NCBI GenBank assembly: GCA_001800005.1 | Contig: MGUL01000132.1 | Span: 3,990 to 16,310, forward strand | Origin: Elusimicrobia bacterium RBG_16_66_12 | Lineage (GTDB): Bacteria > Elusimicrobiota > Elusimicrobia > UBA1565 > UBA9628 | DNA: 12,321 nt | Direction: 5' to 3' | Shown: positions 1-5,661 of the stretch, one piece after another | How positions within the stretch are numbered: position 1 is the stretch's first letter | Layout: each line of letters starts with the position of its first letter | Position numbers and translations under genes: made by a program | Notes under the pieces: generated by a model | The model's input: only the letters and a program-made list of their open reading frames with translations | What the model was told of the DNA's origin: nothing | The model's database searches: none

Positions 1-577
1 GCCAGTCGAGGCCGCCGCCCGCCTGGAGCTTCATCGCCAGCAGGTCTTCCGGGCGGACGAGGGGTATTTTGAGGCCTTCCAATTCGACTGCGGTCGCGCG
101 CTCCAGCGCGCGCCGGTCGGCCGCCTTCGCCGCGCGAAGAAGATCCATCTCCAGCCCCGGCTTGGAGCGGGAACTGACGCGAATGAGCCCGTCGATCGGG
201 TCGTCGAGGCCGGGCGCCCTCCATTCGGCCTCGAACGATCCGGCAAGCGCGTCCATGAGTTCTTTCGGCGGCTTGGGGTAGTCCGCTATCAGGTCCACGT
301 CGATGGTCGCGCGCGCCACGCCCCAGGCGTTGACGGCCCAGCCGCCGATCAGGGCGTGAGGCGTGTTCGTCCGGGTCAGCAGCTCGAGGATGACTGAGAG
401 CGTTCGGAATGGTTCTGGAAGTCCTCCAGCGTGCGGCGCGGCCTTCTCTCGGACCAGGAGGGCGCGTCCCGCGGCGCGGAGATCGGCTCCGAGCTTCAGC
501 CGGGAGGCCGGGCTCATCCTCGCGAAGGCCGCGCGTTGGGCGGATTTCTTTTCCGTGCGGAGGCGTGATTCGGCCAT
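1..577 (-). CDS. Nucleotidyltransferase-fold protein, 3' end beyond window
   Basis: An open minus-strand frame runs from an ATG at 577 off the left edge, giving 192 residues with no stop. Residues about 75-96 carry the nucleotidyltransferase signature: a GG pair (78-79), then D93-V-D95, and a third acidic residue (D145, in LEMDLLR) where the family's third metal ligand is expected. All three catalytic carboxylates therefore seem present. A later VRPEDLLAMKLQAG stretch matches the post-catalytic helix of AbiEii-like/DUF6036-like uncharacterised nucleotidyltransferases. The first 60 or so residues are basic and helical (MSPASRLKLGADLRAAGRALL) and precede the usual core, so they may be an extra domain; ATG at residue 21 is an alternative start. 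The 577 start is favoured because a consensus-like promoter ends 5 nt before it. Substrate (nucleotide, tRNA or protein target) cannot be told. It is a likely accessory gene, related to the protein at 3172-3717. Confidence 0.72.
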   Translation of the reverse strand, partial: MAESRLRTEKKSAQRAAFARMSPASRLKLGADLRAAGRALLVREKAAPHAGGLPEPFRTLSVILELLTRTNTPHALIGGWAVNAWGVARATIDVDLIADYPKPPKELMDALAGSFEAEWRAPGLDDPIDGLIRVSSRSKPGLEMDLLRAAKAADRRALERATAVELEGLKIPLVRPEDLLAMKLQAGGGLDW

Positions 578-582
578 GCCTC

Positions 583-611
583 ATTGTAACGGGCGCGTCC
601 CCTGCTGTCAA
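583..611 (-). promoter_or_regulatory. Sigma-70-type promoter abutting the nucleotidyltransferase start
   Basis: On the minus strand there is TTGACA (606-611), a 17-base spacer and TACAAT (583-588). This is a 6/6 and 5/6 match to the consensus at ideal spacing. Only 5 bases (GAGGC) separate the -10 box from the ATG at 577, so transcription should begin at or within the start codon, giving a leaderless mRNA. The -35 box lies 5 bases past the U-tract of the porin terminator. Confidence 0.75.
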
Positions 612-616
612 CGTGC

Positions 617-649
617 AAAAAAGAACCCCCCGGCCGCGAGGCCGGGGGG
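617..649 (-). terminator. Rho-independent terminator of the porin gene
   Basis: A perfect 10-bp GC stem (CCCCCCGGCC at 626-635 with GGCCGGGGGG at 640-649) surrounds a 4-base loop. On the minus strand it is followed by TTCTTTTTT. It starts about 25 bases after the porin stop codon, in the right orientation to end that transcript. Confidence 0.9.
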
Positions 650-673
650 CCTTTCGAGCGGTTCTAAGGGATC

Positions 674-2053
674 TTAGAACTTGACCGAGAAGTCCAGCGC
701 CGCCATGACCGCGGGGTTCTTCGCGGTCTGGGACTGAGCGATGAACTGGCCGGGCTGGAACGAGCCCAGGACGGCCTTGATGGAGACGTTCTCGGAGTGG
801 TTCCACTCGGCCGTCGCATCGAACTCTGAGCCGATGCTGCGGCTGTTGGCCGTGTTGTCGACCTTGGTGTGGAACTTGTAGCTGTAGAACTGCACGCCGG
901 CCGTCAGCTTGTTGAGCGCCGCCGGGGTGGCCTTGAAGCCGACGCCCCAGATGACGCGGTTGCTCAAGCCGTTGCCCGCGACGCCGCCGGCGTCGCTGTA
1001 GAGCTTGATAGGCGCGGCGTTGTTGAAGCGGCCGTAGACGCCGCCAGGGCGGTAGGCCGTGTTGATGGTCGTGAACGTGTTGTTGCCCTTGTAGGCGCCG
1101 TTCTCGTCGCCGGTGCCGTAGCCGAACTCGCCCCACGGGGTGAGCGCGGCGACGTCCTGGAGGTCGGCCTTGTACTCGGCCTTGCCCAGGAAGCCCCAGC
1201 CCTTGTAGTGGGCGTTGTTGAGAGCGCCGCCCGTGCGGTCGGAGCCGAAGTTCTTGGCGAACTCCACGGAGGCCAGCAGGCCTCCGAAGGTCATCTTGGA
1301 CTTGATGCCCGCGATGTACAGGAAGGTGTTCTTTCCCGTGGTCGAGCCCAGACCGCCGGTGGCGTGAGTTACCGCGTTGTAGACGTAGGCGGAGCCCTTC
1401 ACGTTCTCATGCTTGTTGCAGGAGACCACGAGGCCGCGCAGGTCGGTCGCCGCGTTGCCGTTCGTGATGATGGTTCCGTCGCTGGTCTTGCCGACCACGC
1501 CCGTCACGCTCACGTGCTCGCCGTTCCAGTCGAAGCGCCCGGCGTCGAGCGCGCCGACGGTCAGGCCGTAGGTGTTGCGCAGGCCGTAGTAGATGACCAG
1601 GTCGCCGGGCTCGCCGTAGAACTGGCGGCCGAGCGTCATGTCGGTGAAGCCGAACAGCTTGTCGATCTTGACGAAGGCTTCCTGGACGATCGTGTTGGCC
1701 GTGACGCCGTCGAGGCTCTCGGCGGCGGAGCCGTAGGTGCGCGACTGTCCGACCGCGCCGTTGGCCGCGGCGCCCTTGACGAGGCTTACGCGACCGTGGA
1801 CGTCGTCGAGCAGGTCCCAGTCCATCTTCAGCATCACACGCGTCATCGCATGCCCGATGCGGTCGTTGTTCGCCGCGAGCGGAGTATTGCCCGCGACGGT
1901 GTTCGGGCGGGTCGCGAAGTCGAGCACGTTGCGAGCGGCCGTCGTCTGGACGTCGAGCTGACCGCCCACCTTCAGGTTCTTCAACAGTTCGGCATTGGCA
2001 GAGGCCGGCAGGAACAGGGCCAGAGCCAAGGTCGATCCCAGGAGCTTCTTCAT
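674..2053 (-). CDS. Outer-membrane beta-barrel porin-like protein
   Basis: This is a 459-residue secreted protein. The signal peptide is MKKLLGSTLALALFLPASANA, with Ala-Asn-Ala before the predicted cut at 21/22. The mature part is rich in alternating aromatic/polar strands and Gly/Asn turns, and it ends in SVKF, the terminal Phe expected for BAM-dependent barrel insertion. No Cys follows the signal, so it is not a lipoprotein. An ATG 15 bases further upstream is in frame, but GGAGG lies 8 bases before the ATG at 2053 and the signal peptide begins there, so I chose 2053. It probably forms a passive channel or substrate-specific pore; the substrate is unknown. The resemblance to Elusimicrobiota porin-like proteins is from memory, not a search. 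It is a single-gene unit with its own promoter (2187-2216), structured leader and strong terminator, so it may be highly expressed. Confidence 0.85.
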   Translation of the reverse strand: MKKLLGSTLALALFLPASANAELLKNLKVGGQLDVQTTAARNVLDFATRPNTVAGNTPLAANNDRIGHAMTRVMLKMDWDLLDDVHGRVSLVKGAAANGAVGQSRTYGSAAESLDGVTANTIVQEAFVKIDKLFGFTDMTLGRQFYGEPGDLVIYYGLRNTYGLTVGALDAGRFDWNGEHVSVTGVVGKTSDGTIITNGNAATDLRGLVVSCNKHENVKGSAYVYNAVTHATGGLGSTTGKNTFLYIAGIKSKMTFGGLLASVEFAKNFGSDRTGGALNNAHYKGWGFLGKAEYKADLQDVAALTPWGEFGYGTGDENGAYKGNNTFTTINTAYRPGGVYGRFNNAAPIKLYSDAGGVAGNGLSNRVIWGVGFKATPAALNKLTAGVQFYSYKFHTKVDNTANSRSIGSEFDATAEWNHSENVSIKAVLGSFQPGQFIAQSQTAKNPAVMAALDFSVKF

Positions 2054-2080
2054 TCTGTAATCCTCCATGTTTTTCGTAAG

Positions 2081-2129
2081 CCCCGCTCAGGCGGGGATAC
2101 TTTTGCGGCATATCCCGCTTTTGGCGGGA
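2081..2129 (-). repeat. Two adjacent GC hairpins in the porin leader
   Basis: One perfect inverted repeat is CCCCGC (2081-2086) / GCGGGG (2091-2096) with a 4-base loop. A second, TCCCGC (2113-2118) / GCGGGA (2124-2129) with a 5-base loop, lies 16 bases away. The stems share a CCCGC core. They sit between the predicted transcription start and the porin ATG. They could stabilise the mRNA, act in regulation, or be a REP-like dispersed element. Neither has a clear U-tract, so terminator function is less likely. Confidence 0.6.
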
Positions 2130-2186
2130 CCTACGCACGACCGGAGCGCCTTGTTCTTGCGGCTCCTTACCACTGCGAACGCTGCG

Positions 2187-2216
2187 AATCTAGCAAACGG
2201 GAGCGATTCGTGTCAA
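2187..2216 (-). promoter_or_regulatory. Sigma-70-type promoter for the porin gene
   Basis: On the minus strand there is TTGACA (2211-2216), an 18-base spacer and TAGATT (2187-2192). The -35 box is perfect and the -10 box matches 4/6. Start of transcription is expected near 2180, giving a leader of about 125 bases. A 6-bp inverted repeat (CGAATC 2185-2190 / GATTCG 2205-2210) overlaps the -10 box and spacer and could be a repressor site, but it is short. Confidence 0.6.
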
Positions 2217-2263
2217 CAGGTGCCAAGTATTTTCCACGCGGATGCGCCAGGTGTCATCCAGTG

Positions 2264-2944
2264 TCATTTGGGCGTGGCTGGGGGCTGCAGGCGAGAGTTC
2301 GCCCAGGCGCCCCAAGGGGTGTTGGGGTACTGCAGGGAGATCTTCTGCAGGGCGGTCCTGGCCGCCTCGCCCTGGCCGGAGGCCAGCTGGCAGCGCGCCA
2401 GGCTCGAGTGGACCATGGGGGCCAGCAGGGAGTCGGCGTAGGCGTCCAAGAAGTCCTGGGCGGCGGCGGCGCACTCGGCGGGCTTTCCGGCGACTTCCAG
2501 GGTCAGGACCTTCTCGGCCAGCGCGAAGGGCTTCAGCGCCTCCGGGGCGGTCGCGGCGGCCTTCTCGTAGGCGGCCAGGGCCAAGTCCGCCTCCCCGCGC
2601 GGCAAGCGCAGGTCGCCTTCCAGCATGTGCGCCAGGCTGGCGGCGGCGGGGCTGGCCCCCTCCTCGGCCACCTGGGCCAGGAGTGTCTGGGCCTGGTCGG
2701 GCTTGCCGGAGTACGCGTAAAGCTCGGCCAGGGAGAGCTTGTCCCAGGCGGCGTTCTGCCGGGAGTGCTTCCCATAAAGGAACAGACCGGCGACCAGGCC
2801 CAGGATCACGGCGGCGCCCAGCGCCATGCCCGCCTCGCGGCGGCGCAGGATGAGCCAGTCCAGGGTCTGGGCGAGCGCGTCCTTGAGTTCGTCGCGCTTG
2901 ACTTCCGACTTGGCCGACCAGTGCTGCTTGTCTTTGAGGGTCAT
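2264..2944 (-). CDS. Membrane-anchored TPR protein (YfgM/TPR_21-like)
   Basis: This is a 226-residue protein. A charged cytoplasmic N-terminus (about 1-37) is followed by one transmembrane helix at about 38-57 (AGMALGAAVILGLVAGLFLYG). The rest is an Ala-rich alpha-helical region of about 165 residues with tetratricopeptide-like spacing; examples are WDKLSLAELYAYSGKPDQAQTLL and GDLRLPRGEADLALAAYEKA. The order matches the YfgM/TPR_21 family, whose E. coli member is an inner-membrane protein with a periplasmic TPR domain linked to the SecYEG translocon and envelope chaperones. Whether this protein does the same job is inferred from layout only. It begins 16 bases after the 72-residue gene's stop, so it probably shares that transcript. 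Its ribosome binding site is weak (AGGA about 10 bases upstream). No terminator is seen before the porin promoter. Confidence 0.75.
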   Translation of the reverse strand: MTLKDKQHWSAKSEVKRDELKDALAQTLDWLILRRREAGMALGAAVILGLVAGLFLYGKHSRQNAAWDKLSLAELYAYSGKPDQAQTLLAQVAEEGASPAAASLAHMLEGDLRLPRGEADLALAAYEKAAATAPEALKPFALAEKVLTLEVAGKPAECAAAAQDFLDAYADSLLAPMVHSSLARCQLASGQGEAARTALQKISLQYPNTPWGAWANSRLQPPATPK

Positions 2945-2960
2945 GAGGGCGGGTATCCTA

Positions 2961-3179
2961 TCAAATCAGCGGCCGGGGATAATCGCGTTTCGACGCGAGG
3001 GGGCCGGATGGGAGGTTGGAGAGCCGCAGAGCGGCTTCCAGGAAGTCGATGACCTCGTCGATGTTCATGTGGAGAGGGTCCGGCGGTTGGGAGTTGCGCC
3101 GCATGGTCTCGAAGTCGAGACGGCGCGAGGCCGAGACCATTCCGGCGAGCAGTTCCTTCTTCTCGTTCTCGTCAAACAT
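2961..3179 (-). CDS. Small acidic/helical protein of unknown function, partner of nucleotidyltransferase
   Basis: I do not recognise this 72-residue protein. It starts MFDENEKKELLAGMVSASRR, has a predicted helix at residues about 39-54 (NIDEVIDFLEAALRLS), and ends in a basic, proline-containing tail. There is no signal peptide or membrane segment. The ATG at 3179 overlaps the upstream nucleotidyltransferase stop by 8 bases (ATGTTTGA), implying coupled translation. An in-frame extension to 3248 exists but would run through most of the end of the upstream gene, so it was not used. Small helical proteins encoded next to nucleotidyltransferases are often antitoxins or target-binding partners, as in HEPN/MNT-type pairs. 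Here the order is nucleotidyltransferase first, and no HEPN motif (RxxxxH) is evident, so a toxin-antitoxin role is only a guess. Confidence 0.65.
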   Translation of the reverse strand: MFDENEKKELLAGMVSASRRLDFETMRRNSQPPDPLHMNIDEVIDFLEAALRLSNLPSGPLASKRDYPRPLI

Positions 3180-3717
3180 GGCGGAAACGCTTCTCGAGAT
3201 CGGCGTAAAGGGCGTCTTGATGGAACAGATCGCAATATTCCTTGACACGGCCCCAATCCACGGCCGAGCGGACGGAGAGCAGGGCCTCGATGTCGGCGAT
3301 CTCCTTATGCAATCTGGCGGGATCGTTGGCCAGAGCCTGGATCTTCAGCCCGATGAGGTCCTCGGGACGGACGACGCGCACATCCAGCCCCAAACGGCCG
3401 GAGGGCATGGAGGCCGCCTGTTCGATCATGCGCAGAGCCAGAGGGCGGAAGGCGTGGATGAAGTCGATGCCCCCCCACGGCAGGTCTCCAGAGTATTGGG
3501 AGACTTCGGCGGAGTGATGGATGCGCTTGTAGCCGGCGGCGGTCAGGAAGTCATGGATCCCGGCCAGGTCGTCTCGGTGGATCAGGAAATCGAGGTCCCG
3601 GGTCGCGCGCGGGGCTCCCAACGCGCCGAGAGCGAACCCGCCCATCAGGGCGTAGCGCGTGCGGCGGCGCTCGAATTCGTGCAGCAGGCGATGGAGGAGG
3701 TCTTCAAGTCCGGTCAT
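3172..3717 (-). CDS. Nucleotidyltransferase-fold protein
   Basis: This is a complete 181-residue protein of the nucleotidyltransferase fold. The core carries GG (26-27), then R37-A-T-R-D41-L-D43, and a third acidic residue, D85, in WGGIDFIHAF. The DxD plus third Asp needed for two-metal catalysis are therefore intact. Residues about 116-146 hold VRPEDLIGLKIQAL and HKEIADIEALL, typical of AbiEii-like/DUF6036-like and related uncharacterised nucleotidyltransferases. It shares the same layout with the gene at 1-577 but lacks that protein's 50-residue basic N-terminal extension. The ATG is only 10 bases past the 3' end of a tRNA-Arg gene and no Shine-Dalgarno is visible, so it is probably expressed from the tRNA transcript. 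It overlaps the downstream 72-residue gene. It may modify a nucleic acid or protein in a stress or defence role; the sequence does not give the target. Confidence 0.8.
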   Translation of the reverse strand: MTGLEDLLHRLLHEFERRRTRYALMGGFALGALGAPRATRDLDFLIHRDDLAGIHDFLTAAGYKRIHHSAEVSQYSGDLPWGGIDFIHAFRPLALRMIEQAASMPSGRLGLDVRVVRPEDLIGLKIQALANDPARLHKEIADIEALLSVRSAVDWGRVKEYCDLFHQDALYADLEKRFRHV

Positions 3718-3727
3718 AAGAGAGGCG

Positions 3728-3799
3728 TGCCCCGAGAGGGAATCGAACCCCCATCTTCTCCTTAGGACGGAGTAGCTCTATCCATTGAGCTATCGGGGC
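3728..3799 (-). tRNA. tRNA-Arg (anticodon CCT)
   Basis: A complete 72-nt cloverleaf. The acceptor stem is GCCCCGA/TCGGGGC, the D-stem GCTC/GAGC, and the T-arm GGGGG-TTCGATT-CCCTC, with A73. The anticodon loop reads GTCCTAA, so the anticodon is CCT (reads AGG, Arg). Oddities are G at position 32 instead of a pyrimidine and an A-A mismatch at the 27-43 pair of the anticodon stem. CCA is not encoded; CGCC follows A73. Confidence 0.93.
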
Positions 3800-3819
3800 G
3801 AAATCTTGCGAACATCGAC

Positions 3820-3848
3820 ATTTTTCCTTATTTTGACGACGGGTGCAA
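3820..3848 (-). promoter_or_regulatory. Possible promoter for tRNA-Arg and following genes
   Basis: On the minus strand there is TTGCAC (3843-3848), a 17-base spacer and AAAAAT (3820-3825), lying between the ATPase stop and the tRNA. Spacing is ideal but both boxes are imperfect. It would start transcription about 13 bases before the tRNA and could also serve the nucleotidyltransferase, the 72-residue gene and the TPR gene. Confidence 0.38.
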
Positions 3849-3853
3849 ATATT

Positions 3854-5077
3854 CTACCGCCCGGTAGACGGGCCTTTGCCCAGCAGGAAGTCCCCCCAGT
3901 ACAAGGTCGTGATGCCGTCGAGTTTCTCGGCCGCCCTTTTTCGCGAGCAAAGCACCAGCGGCTTGAACTCCGGATGTCTCCGGCAGAACTCCAGCAGTCC
4001 GGCCAGGTCGCGCATGATGAAATCGCCTGTCTTGATCTCGACGGCCCATTTCCCCCAGCTTCCGGAAAATACGCCGTCGATCTCGGAGGGCTCCTCTCGC
4101 CAATAACAGACCTCTTGTCCGCTGTTGACCGCGTGCGCCAGGCAGGCGTTCTCGACCCGTCCGCCCCATCCTCGGTCGGTCGGCCCGACGTCATGGACCG
4201 CGGCCAAAAGGCCGTTGTTCAGGACGATCAGTTTCGGCGGAGAGGCTCGCCGGCGGATCGGGCGCGCAGAGAACTTGGGAAGCCCCGCCACCAAGAACGC
4301 CTGTTCGAGCACTTGAAGATAATGCGCCAGGGTTTCCAGGGCGCCCTTGTCCTGGAGCGCTCCCGCCAGCTTATGCAATGCCACGATCCGGGCCGGATAT
4401 TCCAGGCAAAGGAAGAAGAGCTGGCGCAGAAGCGCCGGACGGCGCACGGGTTCCAACATGAGGATGTCGCGCCCGATGGCGGGCTCCACGATGCTGTCGC
4501 GCATGTAGGCGCGCCAGCGGAGTAGATCATCGACAAGCGGGAACGCGCCCGGATAGCTGCCGCGGCGCACCAAGTGGTGCACGGCCTTCTCCGGCTCGAG
4601 ATGAAACGCCTCGACGAGATCCGCGGCGCCCCAATGGTTGAGTTGAAGCTTTTCGAACCGGCCGGCCATCGTCTCCTTGAGACCGCGGCCCACGAGGAGG
4701 GACGACGAGCCGCTCACGACAAGATGGACTCGCGTCCGCTTTCGGCGGAGTTCGTCCGCTTTCGCTTTGACCAGGCGTTCCCAGCCGTCGAGATACTGGA
4801 TCTCATCCAGGACGACGACGGCGGTCTCTCGCTGCGCCCGCTCGATCACGTCGCGCCAGGTCGCCTCCCACCAGCCGCCCAGCGCCGCTTCAGGCGAGTC
4901 CACGGCCCGATAAATCGCGTTTGGAACCTGATCCATCAAGCCCAGGAGCAGAGTCGTCTTTCCGACCTGCCGGGGGCCCAGAAGCACTTGAACTCGTCCC
5001 GAGGGAGGCTCCGTGAGCCGTCTTCTTAATTCGTCGGCGACAAGTCGCTGGCTACAGTCTGATTTATATTCGATCAT
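3854..5077 (-). CDS. AAA-family ATPase with C-terminal DUF4143 (AAA_14/DUF4143)
   Basis: This is a 407-residue protein of the widespread, uncharacterised AAA_14-DUF4143 family. The N-terminal ATPase has Walker A GPRQVGKTT (34-42), Walker B VVVLDE (87-92) and a VSGSSSLLVGRG segment (121-132) in the sensor region. A winged-helix-like middle (about 150-265) is followed by the DUF4143 part. There the PD-(D/E)xK-type nuclease pattern looks complete: E309, then E332-I-D334, then A-V-E347-I-K349. ATP hydrolysis and nuclease activity are both plausible from these residues, but the biological role of the family is not established. Length is usual for the family and there is no sign of decay. It is a single-gene unit with its own AT-rich promoter and no Shine-Dalgarno, in contrast to its GC-rich neighbours. 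It may be an acquired accessory gene. Confidence 0.88.
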   Translation of the reverse strand: MIEYKSDCSQRLVADELRRRLTEPPSGRVQVLLGPRQVGKTTLLLGLMDQVPNAIYRAVDSPEAALGGWWEATWRDVIERAQRETAVVVLDEIQYLDGWERLVKAKADELRRKRTRVHLVVSGSSSLLVGRGLKETMAGRFEKLQLNHWGAADLVEAFHLEPEKAVHHLVRRGSYPGAFPLVDDLLRWRAYMRDSIVEPAIGRDILMLEPVRRPALLRQLFFLCLEYPARIVALHKLAGALQDKGALETLAHYLQVLEQAFLVAGLPKFSARPIRRRASPPKLIVLNNGLLAAVHDVGPTDRGWGGRVENACLAHAVNSGQEVCYWREEPSEIDGVFSGSWGKWAVEIKTGDFIMRDLAGLLEFCRRHPEFKPLVLCSRKRAAEKLDGITTLYWGDFLLGKGPSTGR

Positions 5078-5088
5078 AACCGAATATA
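5065..5088. promoter_or_regulatory. Palindrome spanning the ATPase start codon (operator candidate)
   Basis: Perfect 8-bp arms TATATTCG (5065-5072) and CGAATATA (5081-5088) flank an 8-base centre that contains the ATG (5075-5077). The outer edge touches the -10 box. Because the upstream arm is probably not transcribed, a protein-binding DNA operator, possibly autoregulatory, is more likely than an RNA hairpin. Confidence 0.6.
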
Positions 5089-5116
5089 TATTAACATGAA
5101 TCGGCAGTTAGGTCAA
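5088..5116 (-). promoter_or_regulatory. Sigma-70-type promoter for the DUF4143 ATPase gene
   Basis: On the minus strand there is TTGACC (5111-5116), a 17-base spacer and TAATAT (5088-5093). Ten bases separate the -10 box from the ATG at 5077, so the 5' UTR should be only a few nucleotides. No ribosome binding site is present in the AT-rich leader, consistent with leaderless or near-leaderless translation. Confidence 0.62.
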
Positions 5117-5128
5117 GCCTGTTCGCGA

Positions 5129-5147
5129 CTGCGCCGCCGGGGCGCAG
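5129..5147 (-). terminator. Hairpin after apt, possible weak terminator
   Basis: CTGCGCC (5129-5135) pairs with GGCGCAG (5141-5147) around a 5-base loop, directly after the apt stop codon. There is no U-tract on the minus strand, so it may be an mRNA 3'-end stabiliser or a Rho-type end rather than a classic terminator. Confidence 0.4.
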
Positions 5148-5148
5148 A

Positions 5149-5661
5149 TCAGTAGGAGACGAGCGAGTGGATCTTGCGCCCGGGCAGCTTCAGTCGGCCG
5201 TCCAGGAAGCCCAGCTCGATGAGGAAAGAGGAGCCGATCAGATGCCCCCCGATGACCTCGATGAGCTGGATCGCGGCGGCGGCGGTTCCGCCCGTGGCCA
5301 GCACGTCGTCCACGAGCAGGACCTTGGCGTTCTTCGGGAAGGCGTCGGCGTGCGCTTCGATGGAATCCATGCCGTACTCCAGCGCGTAGCTGGCGGATTT
5401 GACCGCGCGAGGCAGCTTCCCCTTCTTGCGGATGGGCACCACGCCCGCGCCCAGGCGGTAGGCGATCGGAGTCGCCAGCAGGAAGCCGCGCGACTCGATG
5501 CCGGCCACGATCTGCACGCCCGCGCCCACGAAGGGCTCGGCCATGCGGTCGATGGCCGCCGCGAAGGTCTTCGGGTCGGCCAAGAGCGGGGTGATGTCCT
5601 TGAAGACGATCCCCTTCTTGGGGAAATCGGGGACGTCGTGGATGTGCTTCTTGAAGTCCAT
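5149..5661 (-). CDS. apt: Adenine phosphoribosyltransferase
   Basis: This 170-residue cytoplasmic enzyme converts adenine and PRPP to AMP and pyrophosphate in purine salvage. The PRPP-binding motif is complete (LLVDDVLATGGT, 115-126). The other family marks are present: the N-terminal FPKKGIVFKDITPLL (13-27), the IVAGIESRGF segment (51-60), and the flexible loop with RKKGKLP (78-84). Length is normal for Apt. The frame stays open far upstream (to 6303), but homology begins at the ATG at 5661, which has GAGGAAG just before it. The ATG shares its A with the sigma factor's stop (TGATG), indicating coupled translation as the last gene of the acyP-sigma-apt operon. Confidence 0.96.
   Translation of the reverse strand: MDFKKHIHDVPDFPKKGIVFKDITPLLADPKTFAAAIDRMAEPFVGAGVQIVAGIESRGFLLATPIAYRLGAGVVPIRKKGKLPRAVKSASYALEYGMDSIEAHADAFPKNAKVLLVDDVLATGGTAAAAIQLIEVIGGHLIGSSFLIELGFLDGRLKLPGRKIHSLVSY

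Noticed and set aside
2054..2068. Porin start five codons upstream at 2068
   Set aside because: That ATG overlaps the GGAGG that serves the ATG at 2053, and the signal peptide begins MKKLL at 2053.
2081..2129. CRISPR or tandem repeat array
   Set aside because: Only two hairpins with different flanks; no regular repeat-spacer pattern and no cas gene.
869..3052. A 727-codon open frame on the + strand, antisense to the porin and TPR genes
   Set aside because: Its product is a Val/Gly/Ala/Arg-rich string without recognisable domains and lies opposite two well-supported genes. GC-rich codon bias leaves the antisense frame open.
3180..3248. Longer version of the 72-residue protein starting at 3248
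   Set aside because: It would overlap 77 bases of the nucleotidyltransferase gene; the ATG at 3179 gives the normal short overlap.
3728..3799. Genomic-island attachment site at tRNA-Arg
   Set aside because: No integrase gene and no repeat of the tRNA 3' end is seen within the window; an island cannot be supported.
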